A stretch of 64,000 bases of DNA from Amycolatopsis alkalitolerans (GTDB taxonomy: Bacteria > Actinomycetota > Actinomycetes > Mycobacteriales > Pseudonocardiaceae), in NCBI RefSeq assembly GCF_006152065.1, contig NZ_VDFW01000012.1, positions 100,913 through 164,912 on the forward strand, in the 5' to 3' direction. The position numbers and the translations under genes are program-made. Below are positions 25,496-33,876 of this stretch, in pieces (the first letter of the stretch is position 1; each line of letters begins with the position of its first letter). A model generated the notes under the pieces. The model was not told the origin of the DNA. It worked only from the letters and a program-made list of their open reading frames with translations, and did not search any database.

Positions 25496-26437
25496 ATGCG
25501 GATCGAGCAGGTCCAGTACCTCGACGCGGCGATCGCGGAGGGATCGGTCCGTCGTGCCGCGCAGAAGCTCGGGCTGAGCCAGCCGTCGCTGAGCCAGCAG
25601 ATCCAGCGGCTGGAGGAGGAACTCGACCTCGTCCTGCTGGTCCGCACCCGATCCGGAGTGCGGCCGACCGAGAGCGCCGTGCGCCTGCTGCCGCAGCTGC
25701 ACCGGCTGCTGGCCGCCGAGCGGGCCGTGACCGAGGAGGCGTCCGCAATCCGCGGCTTGCACACCGGGCGGGTGCGGCTGGGCTCGGTGCCGACCGCCAT
25801 CCGGGTCCTGCTGCACGAGGTGATCCCGACTTTCCGCAACACTCTGCCGAATGTGGCCGTGGAGCTGTGGGAATCGGATTCCGAGGCGGTGGCGCACGAG
25901 CTCGTGGTCGGTGCGCTCGACCTCGGAGTCATCGGCCGGGCTCCGGACACGCGGCCGCCCTGGTTGCAGGACCTCACCACGGCGGACCTGTGCCGGGAAT
26001 CGCTGGTGCTCTGCGTGCCAAGCGATCACCGGTTCGCCGACGGAAATGTCAGGATCAGCGAGCTGCGCACAGAGCCGTGGATCTCCCACGGGTCCGGGTT
26101 CATTTTCGCGGCCGCGTCGGAGACCCTGTTCCCCGGGGCTCAGCTGGAACCGGTGTTCCACACGAACGACACGGCGACCGCGATGATCATGGTCGGCGCG
26201 GGGGTCGGGTTGGCGATCCTGCCCAGGTCGGCCGCGCTGCGGGCGCCGACGTCGCGGGTGACGCTGATTCGCGATCTGGGCAAGGGAATCGTGTTACCCG
26301 AACTGGTGCTGACGCTGATCCAGCGTGCGGACACCCCGGCCGCCCCGGCCGCCCGGCAGTTGGTGGCGATGCTGCGTTCTCAGGCGGCGGTGGTGCGCTC
26401 GCGCTGGAACGATCGCCCGCTGGACCGCGTACCGTGA
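25496..26437 (+). CDS. LysR-family transcriptional regulator 1
   Basis: This 313-residue LysR regulator has an N-terminal winged helix (about 1-60, containing GSVRRAAQKLGLSQPSLSQQ) followed by a periplasmic-binding-like effector domain. It is transcribed divergently from the SucC-like ligase operon, the classic arrangement for control of an adjacent catabolic operon, with the effector probably the pathway substrate or a CoA ester. Its stop lies 18 bases from the stop of the converging MDR gene. Confidence 0.92.
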   Translation: MRIEQVQYLDAAIAEGSVRRAAQKLGLSQPSLSQQIQRLEEELDLVLLVRTRSGVRPTESAVRLLPQLHRLLAAERAVTEEASAIRGLHTGRVRLGSVPTAIRVLLHEVIPTFRNTLPNVAVELWESDSEAVAHELVVGALDLGVIGRAPDTRPPWLQDLTTADLCRESLVLCVPSDHRFADGNVRISELRTEPWISHGSGFIFAAASETLFPGAQLEPVFHTNDTATAMIMVGAGVGLAILPRSAALRAPTSRVTLIRDLGKGIVLPELVLTLIQRADTPAAPAARQLVAMLRSQAAVVRSRWNDRPLDRVP

Positions 26438-26455
26438 GCGCGACGGCCCGGTGCG

Positions 26456-27460
26456 CTACCGCGTTCTGACGCCGTCTCGTCCTGCCGGTGGCTGTCCGAC
26501 GGTGACCACGCCCTTACCGGGAATGCGGCCGTGCGCCAGGTCGTCCAGTGCCTGCGGGACCTGTTCGAAGCCGTAGCGCGCGCCGATCACCGGGTTGACG
26601 CCGCCGTCGCGCCACAGGCCGGTGATCGCCGCACTGCCCCGCGCGAGCAACCCCGGGTCGAGGTCGAGCGCGGCGCCCCACGCCGCGCCGATCACCGCGA
26701 TGTTGTTGAGCAGCAAGCGGTTCACCTTCACCTCGGGAATCTTGCCTGCGGCGAACCCGATGGTCACCAGCCGCCCGCGTGGCCGCAGTGAGCGCAGCCC
26801 CTCCAGGAACAGCCAGTCACCGAGCGGGTCCGCGACCAGGTCCACCCCGCCGCCGGACTCGGAGCGGACAGCCTTGGCGAAGCCCTCGTCCAGCCGCACG
26901 GTGGCGTGCGCCCCGGCCCGCCGCGCCACCTCGGACTGCCGGTCGTCGGCCACTCCGGCGATGACCCGCGCGCCCAGCCCGGCGGCCACCTGCACGGCCG
27001 CCGTACCGATCCCGCCAGCCGCGCCGAGCACCAGAACTTGTTCGCCGGCAAGGAGTCCGGCCCGTTCGATCAGTCCGAAATGGACCGTGTGGTAGTTGAC
27101 CACAGTCGCGGCGGCGACGTCCAGCGGCATCCCGTCGGGCAGGTGCGCCATCGAGGTCACCGGCACGGCGGCCACCTCGGCGTAGCTACCGGACCAGACG
27201 AACCCGGCCACCGCGTCGCCCGGCGTGAAGCCGGAGCCCTCCGGCGCGGCCAGCACGTACCCGGCCAGCTCGCAGCCCGGTACCACCGGCAACGGCGGCT
27301 TGTATTGGTACTCGCCTCTGGTCAGCAGCAAGTCCGGGAAGTTGATGCCGATGGCGCCGATCCGGACCAGCAACCGGTCCGCCACCCGCTCCGGTGTGTC
27401 GCGTTCGGACAGTCGCAACCCGGACGGCCCGGAGAAAGACTCCAACAGATAAGCGCGCAC
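26456..27460 (-). CDS. MDR-family oxidoreductase (NADPH:quinone reductase-like)
   Basis: This 334-residue medium-chain dehydrogenase/reductase lacks the zinc-binding residues of true alcohol dehydrogenases. The cofactor-binding loop reads LGAAGGIGTAAVQVA, typical of NADPH-using quinone oxidoreductases and enoyl reductases. The start is GTG at 27460. It is divergent from the XRE-TetR regulator, which suggests joint control with the ACAD gene on the other side. A reductase of this type next to an acyl-CoA dehydrogenase often handles an enoyl or quinone intermediate (inference). Confidence 0.87.
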   Translation of the reverse strand: MRAYLLESFSGPSGLRLSERDTPERVADRLLVRIGAIGINFPDLLLTRGEYQYKPPLPVVPGCELAGYVLAAPEGSGFTPGDAVAGFVWSGSYAEVAAVPVTSMAHLPDGMPLDVAAATVVNYHTVHFGLIERAGLLAGEQVLVLGAAGGIGTAAVQVAAGLGARVIAGVADDRQSEVARRAGAHATVRLDEGFAKAVRSESGGGVDLVADPLGDWLFLEGLRSLRPRGRLVTIGFAAGKIPEVKVNRLLLNNIAVIGAAWGAALDLDPGLLARGSAAITGLWRDGGVNPVIGARYGFEQVPQALDDLAHGRIPGKGVVTVGQPPAGRDGVRTR

Positions 27461-27471
27461 GGGGATCCTGT

Positions 27472-27522
27472 CTGAAACAGAGTGAACGTACGGTGGCGCT
27501 GAACAAATGTGCCTGTACTGTT
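27472..27522. promoter_or_regulatory. Candidate operator region sharing words with the ACAD promoter
   Basis: CTGAAAC (27472-27478) and GTACTGTT (27515-27522) lie in the MDR/regulator divergent gap and recur, fused together, at 28449-28463 before the acyl-CoA dehydrogenase. The repeat in both promoter regions flanking the regulator gene suggests a shared binding site. The words are short, so chance is not excluded. Confidence 0.35.
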
Positions 27523-27582
27523 GCGCAGGGGTCGCCGGCTGTCAAGGCCACCGGTTCACCCCGTACCGGAAGGAGCCGAGAG

Positions 27583-28452
27583 GTGCCGGGAACACGCGGG
27601 CCGGCCGGCGACCGCGAGTCGCTGGGCATGCGGCTGCGCGCGGCGCGGCGCACGGCCGGGCTGACCCTGCGGGACGTCGCCGGCTCGCTGGGCGTCAGCA
27701 TCGGCACCTGGAGCGCCGTGGAGAACGGGCTGACCAGGATCACCGACGACCGGCTCGCGGCCGCCGCCGTGCTACTGCGCACCGATCCGGCGCGGCTCCG
27801 CGAGCCATCGGCCACGGACGTGCCCGCCGACCCGGACTGGCGCGACTTCCCGCCGCTCCAGCTGGCCCAGCCGCTGGCCGGAGCGCTGGAGGCGTTCGTG
27901 GAGCTCGGTTACCACGGTGCTGCCGTGCGGGACGTGGCGCAACGGGCCGGGCTGTCCGTGGCCGGGGTGTATCACCACTGGCCGACCAAGCAGCGACTGC
28001 TGATCGCGCTGCTCGACCTGACAATGGACGACCTGCGCCGGCGGTGTCGCGCGGCGCGGGCCGAAGGCGACGGACCGGTCGAGCGGCTGGTCCGGTTGGT
28101 CGAGTGCCTGGCGCTGTTCCACACGTATCGGCGCGAGCTGGGGTTCATCGGCGCCAGCGAGATGCGCAGTGTCGAGGAGCCGGACCGGGCCAGGATCGTG
28201 GCCGCCCGCCGGGACGTGCAGCGGATGGTCGACGACGAGGTGCTGGAGGGCCGCCGCCGCGGCCTGATGGCCACTCCCCTGCCCCGCGAGGCCGCCCGCG
28301 CGGTGGTCACGCTGTGCACCGCCCTGCCGCAGTGGTGGTCGCCATCCGGCGGGTTCACCCCGGAGGCGGTCGCGGCGCAGTATGTGGACTTCGCGTTGGA
28401 TATCGTGCGCGCCCGACGGGGAACCGCCGGCGTTGACGCGGCCGCTGACTGA
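27583..28452 (+). CDS. Fused XRE-TetR transcriptional regulator
   Basis: This 289-residue protein joins two DNA-binding units. An XRE/Cro helix-turn-helix spans about 15-67 (LRAARRTAGLTLRDVAGSLGV) and a TetR N-domain spans about 95-142 (DVAQRAGLSVAGVYHHWPTK), followed by a TetR ligand domain. The GTG at 27583 follows AAGGAG; the open frame continues upstream without a ribosome site. Flanked by a divergent MDR gene and a downstream acyl-CoA dehydrogenase, it probably controls both. Double-HTH regulators of this kind are uncommon. Confidence 0.85.
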   Translation: MPGTRGPAGDRESLGMRLRAARRTAGLTLRDVAGSLGVSIGTWSAVENGLTRITDDRLAAAAVLLRTDPARLREPSATDVPADPDWRDFPPLQLAQPLAGALEAFVELGYHGAAVRDVAQRAGLSVAGVYHHWPTKQRLLIALLDLTMDDLRRRCRAARAEGDGPVERLVRLVECLALFHTYRRELGFIGASEMRSVEEPDRARIVAARRDVQRMVDDEVLEGRRRGLMATPLPREAARAVVTLCTALPQWWSPSGGFTPEAVAAQYVDFALDIVRARRGTAGVDAAAD

Positions 28453-28490
28453 AACGTACTGTTTCACCGAACAATCGATCGGTTCTGTTC
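28450..28490. promoter_or_regulatory. Operator-like dyads before the acyl-CoA dehydrogenase
   Basis: TGAAAC-GTACT-GTTTCA (28450-28466) is a perfect 6-bp dyad whose first bases are the regulator's stop codon. Next to it lie the nested pairs ACCGA/TCGGT (28466-28483) and GAACA/TGTTC (28469-28490). The ribosome site AGGAG of the next gene follows at once, so a protein bound here would block both transcription and translation start regions. Confidence 0.5.
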
Positions 28491-28501
28491 AGGAGTCGTT
28501 C

Positions 28502-29740
28502 ATGACTGGTTACGCGCTGCCGGCACCGTCCGAGCGGGCCCGCGAGCTGCACGAGCGGATGCTTCGGTTCATGCGGGAGCGGGTGCTGCCCGCCGAGGCC
28601 GAGTACCTGGCCGACCGCACGGCCGCCGGACCGGACAGCCACACCGTGCCGCGAGTGGTGGAGGAACTGAAGAAACAGGCGAAGGCCGAGGGTCTGTGGA
28701 ACCTGTTCCTGCCTGCCGAGTCCGGACTGACGCAGCTGGAATACGCGCCCATCGCCGAACTGTCCGGATGGAGCCTCGACCTGGCCCCGGAGGCGATCAA
28801 CGGGGCCGCCCCGGACACCGGGAACATGGAACTGCTGCACCTGGCCGGCACCGAGCGACAGCGCACCGAGTGGCTGCGGCCCCTGCTGGACGGCGAGATC
28901 CGCTCCGCGTTCGCGATGACCGAACCGGAGGTCGCCAGCAGCGACGCCACGAACATCGCGACCCGCATCGAACGCGACGGCGACAGCTACCTGATCACCG
29001 GCCGGAAGTGGTGGACCAGCGGCGCGATGGACCCGCGCTGCGCGCTGTTCATCGTGATGGGCAAGACCGATCCGGCCGCGCCGGTCCACCGCCAGCAGAC
29101 GATGGTGCTCGTGCCGCGTGCCACGCCAGGCGTCACCGTGGTCCGCGACCGCCCGGTGTTCGGCCACCACGACCAGCACGGCCATGCCGAGGTCCGGTTC
29201 GACGGGGTACGCGTGCCGCGGAGCAACGTGCTGGGCGAGGAGGGCGGCGGGTTCGCCGCGGCGCAGGCCAGGCTCGGGCCCGGCCGCATCCACCACTGCA
29301 TGCGCGCGCTCGGCGCCGCCGAACGGGCGCTGGCGCTACTGGTGCGGCGCGCGAAGGACCGGATCGCATTCGGCGCTCCACTGGCCGACCAGGGCGTGGT
29401 GCGCCAGCAGATCGCGGAGTCGCGGATGGAGATCGAACAGGCCCGGCTGCTGTGTCACCGCGCCTGCCACGAGATCGATGTGGCCGGTAACAAGGCGGCG
29501 CGCACCCTCGTCGCCATGGCCAAGGTCGCGGTGCCGCGCGTCGCCACCCAGGTGATCGACCGGGCCATCCAGGTGCACGGCGGCGCCGGGGTCTCCGACG
29601 CCACCCCACTGGCCGCCATGTACGGCTGGCACCGCGCGATGCGCATCCTGGACGGTCCGGACGAGGTGCACCTGCGCTCGATCGCCAAGGCCGAACTCGC
29701 CGGCACCCCGGCACTTTTCCCCGGCTGGCCCGAGGTCTGA
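28502..29740 (+). CDS. Acyl-CoA dehydrogenase, ACAD10/11-like
   Basis: This 412-residue FAD enzyme has the acyl-CoA dehydrogenase core: AMTEPEVASSDATNI (FAD/substrate loop), KWWTSGAMDPR and the C-terminal QVHGGAGVSD. The N-terminus (PSERARELHERMLRFM) matches the ACAD10/11-like branch, which in characterised systems works with an APH-type kinase to remove the hydroxyl of a hydroxyacyl-CoA after phosphorylation. Such a kinase gene lies at 14.9-16.0 kb, in another operon. The ATG at 28502 follows AGGAG. Confidence 0.88.
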   Translation: MTGYALPAPSERARELHERMLRFMRERVLPAEAEYLADRTAAGPDSHTVPRVVEELKKQAKAEGLWNLFLPAESGLTQLEYAPIAELSGWSLDLAPEAINGAAPDTGNMELLHLAGTERQRTEWLRPLLDGEIRSAFAMTEPEVASSDATNIATRIERDGDSYLITGRKWWTSGAMDPRCALFIVMGKTDPAAPVHRQQTMVLVPRATPGVTVVRDRPVFGHHDQHGHAEVRFDGVRVPRSNVLGEEGGGFAAAQARLGPGRIHHCMRALGAAERALALLVRRAKDRIAFGAPLADQGVVRQQIAESRMEIEQARLLCHRACHEIDVAGNKAARTLVAMAKVAVPRVATQVIDRAIQVHGGAGVSDATPLAAMYGWHRAMRILDGPDEVHLRSIAKAELAGTPALFPGWPEV

Positions 29741-29878
29741 CGGCACCGCGCACCGGTCTTCCGTGGCTGGGGCTTGGGGCGGCTCAGCCGGGTGCAGCCG
29801 TTGTTCGAGACTACTTCACTTCTGCTGGACCGCCGCGTGGTGCCGACGTTCGCGACCGGGCTGCGCTGCGAGCCGCGG

Positions 29879-30433
29879 TCAGGGGACGCGCTGCCGGCGC
29901 GTATGGTCGGCGATGGCGCTCAGCACGCCGGCGATCTGCTCGCGTGTCGCCGAATCGGTGATGAGGCCGTCGTCGCCGACCGTCTCCCGGGCCACGGGGA
30001 TCGACCGGCAGGCCGGTTCGATGATCGCCGCGTCGAGGTAGCCCAGCACCGTGGCCAGCGAGTCGTGCGCACCGAGCCCGCGGCCAGGCGCGGCGACGTT
30101 GATCCACGCGGTCGGCTTGCGGTACATCTGCGAACCGCCCACCGTCCAGTCGAGCAGGTTCTTGAAGGCGCCGGGCAGGGCCCCCGCGTATTCCGGGGTG
30201 CACAACAGCACGGCGTCGGCGCCGGCGATCCGCTGCCGGAGATCAGCCACGGCCGGATGGAGCGGGTCGTGGTCGTCGTCGGGGTTGAAGGCGGGCAGCT
30301 TGTCCAACCCGTCGTAGCGCACGGTGGTGACCGCGTCGGGCGCGATCCGCTCCGCGGTCCGCAGCGCCGCGGTGTTGGTCGAGCCGTGCCGCGTACTGCC
30401 CGAAATGAGCAGGATCTGTGTACCCGTGGCCAA
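29879..30433 (-). CDS. NADPH-dependent FMN reductase (flavodoxin-fold)
   Basis: This 184-residue flavoprotein has the FMN-phosphate loop GSTRHGSTNTAAL and the family signature TPEYAGALPGAFKNLLDW. It supplies reduced flavin or reduces quinones and azo compounds. The TTG at 30433 is chosen because GAGGGG lies 8 bases before it and homology begins there (TGTQILLISGS); upstream codons are low-complexity. It is the last gene of the P450 operon, about 140 bases after the ferredoxin; that gap shows no gene. Confidence 0.85.
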   Translation of the reverse strand: MATGTQILLISGSTRHGSTNTAALRTAERIAPDAVTTVRYDGLDKLPAFNPDDDHDPLHPAVADLRQRIAGADAVLLCTPEYAGALPGAFKNLLDWTVGGSQMYRKPTAWINVAAPGRGLGAHDSLATVLGYLDAAIIEPACRSIPVARETVGDDGLITDSATREQIAGVLSAIADHTRRQRVP

Positions 30434-30574
30434 GGCGATGTCCCCTCTGCAACCGTGCTGTCGTCGACGGTGGGCAACGCCGGCCACCCGGCGGGTATTC
30501 CGGGTCAGCCGAGCAACAGCTCGTCGACGCGCCGCGGGTCGCCGGACTCGACAACACAGTGGAGAGGATCGTGG

Positions 30575-30925
30575 TCAAACGCGCGACTGGCCCCGGTCCC
30601 CGGCGCTGCCCTGCCGCGGGCCGAGGTTCTTGATCCAGTCGGGATCGTTGGCGGTCTTGCCGACGGCGGTCGCTCCGCCGGGCGAGCCGAGGGTTTCGAA
30701 GAACGTACGGCCGGCGTCGATGTGGTCGTGCCACCGCTCGGGCACCGCGGACTCGTGCCGGATGGCTTCCATCGGGCAAGCCCCTTCGCAGGCGCCGCAG
30801 TCGATGCATTCTTCGGGGTGGATGTAGAGCATCCGCTCGCCTTCGTAGATGCAGTCGACCGGGCATTGCTCGACGCAGCTCTTGTCGAGGACGTCGAGGC
30901 AGGGCTCGGAGATCACGTAGGGCAT
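30575..30925 (-). CDS. 7Fe ferredoxin (3Fe-4S plus 4Fe-4S), FdxA-like
   Basis: This 116-residue ferredoxin has Cys9, 17 and 50 for a 3Fe-4S cluster and Cys21, 40, 43 and 46 for a 4Fe-4S cluster, exactly the 7Fe spacing, plus the usual extra Cys25. In actinomycetes such ferredoxins carry electrons from an FprA-type reductase to cytochromes P450. Reductase and P450 are both upstream in the same operon, so this is a complete three-component monooxygenase. The C-terminus is about 10 residues longer than in short family members. Confidence 0.93.
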   Translation of the reverse strand: MPYVISEPCLDVLDKSCVEQCPVDCIYEGERMLYIHPEECIDCGACEGACPMEAIRHESAVPERWHDHIDAGRTFFETLGSPGGATAVGKTANDPDWIKNLGPRQGSAGDRGQSRV

Positions 30926-30935
30926 CTCGACTCCG

Positions 30936-31232
30936 CTAGTCGTATTGGACGAAGAGGGTTACGCCGCCGTCTGCGAAGTTCTCGATGTCGGCGGCCGCGG
31001 CCTGTCCCTGCGGTGAACCGAGTGCCTCTGTGAAGCTTTCGGCTGAGGGGAAGGACAGCTCCGCGATCAGGTAGTACGGCGGTTCGGCGTCGCCCGCCGG
31101 TGCGCAGTGCCGCGCGGCGAAGGCCACCAGGCCCGGTACCTTCTCGGCGAGTGGACGGTGCGTGCGCTCGTAATAGTCGTCGAAAGCGCCGGGATCACTC
31201 GGGTGTCCATAAGCGACAGTCAGGATGTGCAC
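30936..31232 (-). CDS. EthD-family protein
   Basis: This 98-residue dimeric alpha/beta-barrel protein has the EthD pattern FDDYYERTHRPLAEKVPG. EthD was first found in the ethyl tert-butyl ether P450 operon (ethRABCD) and is needed there, although its job is not settled. The GTG at 31232 has GAGGAGG 9 bases upstream. It lies between the ferredoxin reductase and the ferredoxin in a P450 operon, mirroring the eth arrangement. Confidence 0.82.
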   Translation of the reverse strand: MHILTVAYGHPSDPGAFDDYYERTHRPLAEKVPGLVAFAARHCAPAGDAEPPYYLIAELSFPSAESFTEALGSPQGQAAAADIENFADGGVTLFVQYD

Positions 31233-31246
31233 GGCGGTGTTCCTCC

Positions 31247-32560
31247 TCAGGTTGACGCGAAGTGTGCGGCACGGGCAAGGCGGACCATGGCGCCGCGACG
31301 GCACACCTTGATCCGCTCGGCCCCCCGACTGGAGCCCAGGTGCCTTTCTTCGGCGTCGATCCGCAACCACCCCGGCCAGTCGGTGTGCCGGACGCCGCGC
31401 TGGTCCAGCACCCGGCGCAGGTGCTCGGTTGCGGAATGGGCGGGATCGGACAGGTGTGGCAGGTCCTCCAGCACGGCCGCGGCGGTTTCGGCGCCGTCGG
31501 CCTTGTTCGTGCCGATCACGCCGCTGGGCCCGCGCTTGAGCCAGCCCGCGACATACAGGCCGGGCGCGACCCGCCCGCGCTCGTTGGGCACGGTGCCGGT
31601 GACGGTGTCGAACGGGAGCCCGTCCACCGGCCCGCTTCGGTAGCCGATGGCGCGGACGACCAGTCCGGCCGCGAGCGTGTCCTGCTCGCCGGTGGCAACG
31701 ACCCGGTCGTGCTCGACTCTCGTGCGTTCGACCACGACCCGATGGACCCGGTCGTCGCCGCGCAATGCCACCGGGGTACGCAGGAACCACAGATGGATCC
31801 GGCGGTCGCCGGAACCGTGTTCGCGGGCGGACCATTCGCGCAGGATCTGCAGGTTCTGCCGCTGACGCAGGTCGAGCCCCGCGGGGTCGGCCCGCGTCAG
31901 CGTCCCGTCGTCGTGCACCAGCACCCGCGTGTTGTCCAGTTCGCCGAGACCCCGGAGTTCGGCTGGGGTGAACCTGGCGTGCCACGGCCCGCGGCGAATC
32001 ACCACGTGGATATCGCGGACCCGGCTGGCGGCAAGCGCGGCCAGTACCGGGTCAGGAACATCCGTGGCACGCAACCGATCCGGGCTGACGGCCAGCACGC
32101 GCGTCACGTCCAGTGCGACGTTCCCGGCCCCGATCACGACGGCGCCGGGATCCTCCAGCGGCGGGGTGAACCCGGCGACGTCGGGATGCCCGCAGTACCA
32201 GCCGACGAACCGGCCCGAGCCGATACTGCCGGTGAGGTCCTCCCCCGGGATGCCCAGCGACCGGTCGAGCGGGCAGCCGGTCGCGTAGACCACCGCGTGG
32301 TAGTGCTCGCGCAGGTCGGCAAGCGACAGGTCCTGGCCGACCGTGACGTTGCCGATGAACCCGGCATCGCTTGCGGTGAACGGTTTCCGCAGCACCTTCA
32401 CCACCGATTTCATCCGCATGTGGTCGGGTGCGACGCCGTAGCGCACCAGCCCGTACGGCGCGGCGAGCCGGTCGATCACGTCGACCAGGGCGCCGGCGTC
32501 CACAAGCGACTGTGCGGTGTACAGCCCGGCGGGCCCGGCACCGACGACGGCGACCCTCAC
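31247..32560 (-). CDS. Ferredoxin-NADP+ reductase, adrenodoxin-reductase/FprA type
   Basis: This 437-residue FAD protein has the N-terminal dinucleotide motif VVGAGPAGLYTA, a second nucleotide fold (VIGAGNVALDVTRVL) and the C-terminal GWLKRGPSGVIGTNK typical of FprA. It passes electrons from NADPH to the 7Fe ferredoxin. I take the GTG at 32560, which overlaps the P450 stop as GTGA; a GTG at 32566 is also possible. The gene belongs to the P450 electron-transfer chain. Confidence 0.93.
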   Translation of the reverse strand: MRVAVVGAGPAGLYTAQSLVDAGALVDVIDRLAAPYGLVRYGVAPDHMRMKSVVKVLRKPFTASDAGFIGNVTVGQDLSLADLREHYHAVVYATGCPLDRSLGIPGEDLTGSIGSGRFVGWYCGHPDVAGFTPPLEDPGAVVIGAGNVALDVTRVLAVSPDRLRATDVPDPVLAALAASRVRDIHVVIRRGPWHARFTPAELRGLGELDNTRVLVHDDGTLTRADPAGLDLRQRQNLQILREWSAREHGSGDRRIHLWFLRTPVALRGDDRVHRVVVERTRVEHDRVVATGEQDTLAAGLVVRAIGYRSGPVDGLPFDTVTGTVPNERGRVAPGLYVAGWLKRGPSGVIGTNKADGAETAAAVLEDLPHLSDPAHSATEHLRRVLDQRGVRHTDWPGWLRIDAEERHLGSSRGAERIKVCRRGAMVRLARAAHFAST

Positions 32561-33777
32561 CAGCACACCTTCAACGACTCCAGCCCGCGGAAGAAGTAGC
32601 TGGCGATGTAGGTCGGCTCATAGTCCTCGGCAAGGCGCAGGCCGGGCAGGCGCTCGAACAGGGTCTGCAACGCGACCCTGATCTCGGCGCGGGCCAGTGG
32701 TGCGCCAGGGCAGGTGTGCAGGCCCTTGCCGAAGGCGACATGGTCATGGGCGTTCGGCCGGTCCAGATCGACCGCGTCCGGGTCGCCGAACACCGTCTCG
32801 TCGCGGTTCGCCGAGCCGAACAACAGCAGCAGGACCGAGCCCTGGGGCAGGACCGTGCCACCGAGTTCGACCTCGCGGGTGGTGACCCGGAACAGCCCGC
32901 GATGCGGGGCGTCGCGGCGCAGCGCCTCCTCGGTCACCTTCATGATCGTCCGGGTGGGGTCCTCGGCGATCCTGGTGACGACATCGGGGTTCTGCAAGGC
33001 GACGAGCACGGTCGCGGTGATCGCGTCGCGGGTCGTGTCGAAACCGGCGACCCGCGCGGCGCCGCGAATGATGTTGTGCACGTAGTCATCGGTCAAGCCG
33101 GGGAAACCGTTCGCGCCGTGGACGAGCGCGGAGATCATGTCGTCGCGCGGGGCCGCCTTGCGGTCGTCGATCTGCGCCTGCAGGTACCGGGTGTAGTCGC
33201 CGAGCCGGCGCGCCGAGGCGACCCGGTCCCCGACTGGCGCGAGCGGGTTCCACAGCGTCGTCACGTCGTCGGTCCACGCCTGGATCCGCGCGGTGTCCTC
33301 GGGCGGGAAGCCGATCACGGCGCTGATGATCGTCTGCACGTACGGGATGGCGTACTCGGCCACGAGATCGGCGCTCCCGCCGGTGAACCCGTCGATCAAC
33401 TCGTTCGCGCGCTGCTTCATCAGCGGTAGCAGCGTGCGGACCCGCGCCCCGCTGACCCCGGCGTCGAACAGCCCCCGCATCTGCTTGTGCCGCGGCTCGT
33501 CCTCGTTGACGACCATGGTCGTCTCCGGCACGTTGCCCGCCGTCAACTCGGCCACGACCTCGGGCGGGTTGTCGTAGATCATCGGCAGGGCCGCGGCCGA
33601 GGAGAAGGTGCCCGGATCCTCGAGCACGGTCTTGATGTCGGCGTAGCGGCTGACCAGGTAGGCGCCGATCGACGGGCTCAGCGTGATCGCCCGCTCGCGT
33701 GCCGCCCGGTAGAACAGGTGCGGATCCTCCCGGTGCGGGCTGACCATGGGATTGAAGTCGAAAGCGGCAACGGTCAT
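32557..33777 (-). CDS. Cytochrome P450 monooxygenase
   Basis: This 406-residue class I P450 has the I-helix oxygen motif AGFDTT (244-249), the ExxR pair in EALRR (284-287) and the haem loop FGKGLHTCPG with the thiolate Cys356. It should hydroxylate or dealkylate a small substrate. The ATG at 33777 follows AAAGGAGGG; an upstream in-frame start has no support. It heads an operon with its reductase, EthD-like protein and ferredoxin. By context (PEP-synthase-like pair, catechol genes) a likely substrate is an alkyl- or alkoxyphenol or its aryl phosphate (inference). Confidence 0.93.
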   Translation of the reverse strand: MTVAAFDFNPMVSPHREDPHLFYRAARERAITLSPSIGAYLVSRYADIKTVLEDPGTFSSAAALPMIYDNPPEVVAELTAGNVPETTMVVNEDEPRHKQMRGLFDAGVSGARVRTLLPLMKQRANELIDGFTGGSADLVAEYAIPYVQTIISAVIGFPPEDTARIQAWTDDVTTLWNPLAPVGDRVASARRLGDYTRYLQAQIDDRKAAPRDDMISALVHGANGFPGLTDDYVHNIIRGAARVAGFDTTRDAITATVLVALQNPDVVTRIAEDPTRTIMKVTEEALRRDAPHRGLFRVTTREVELGGTVLPQGSVLLLLFGSANRDETVFGDPDAVDLDRPNAHDHVAFGKGLHTCPGAPLARAEIRVALQTLFERLPGLRLAEDYEPTYIASYFFRGLESLKVCW

Positions 33778-33825
33778 CAGACCCTCCTTTGCGTCTGGTA
33801 TGCCCGTCAACGCTAGGAGCGCCGC

Positions 33826-33837
33826 CGACCCGGGTCG
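33826..33837. promoter_or_regulatory. Perfect palindrome upstream of the P450 operon
   Basis: CGACCCGGGTCG is a 12-bp perfect palindrome 48 bases upstream of the P450 start, in the 99-base gap after the AraC gene. It could be an operator for the P450 operon or part of a terminator for the regulator gene. GC-rich palindromes of this length can arise by chance in this genome. Confidence 0.3.
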
Positions 33838-33876
33838 ATCCGCTACGCGCGGCCCGGCTGGCCGATTCGCGCGGCG

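Noticed and set aside
30434..30574. Possible short protein after the ferredoxin (DHDPLHCVVESGDPRR)
   Set aside because: It has no start codon or ribosome site and begins in the ferredoxin stop region in another frame; coincidental readable text.
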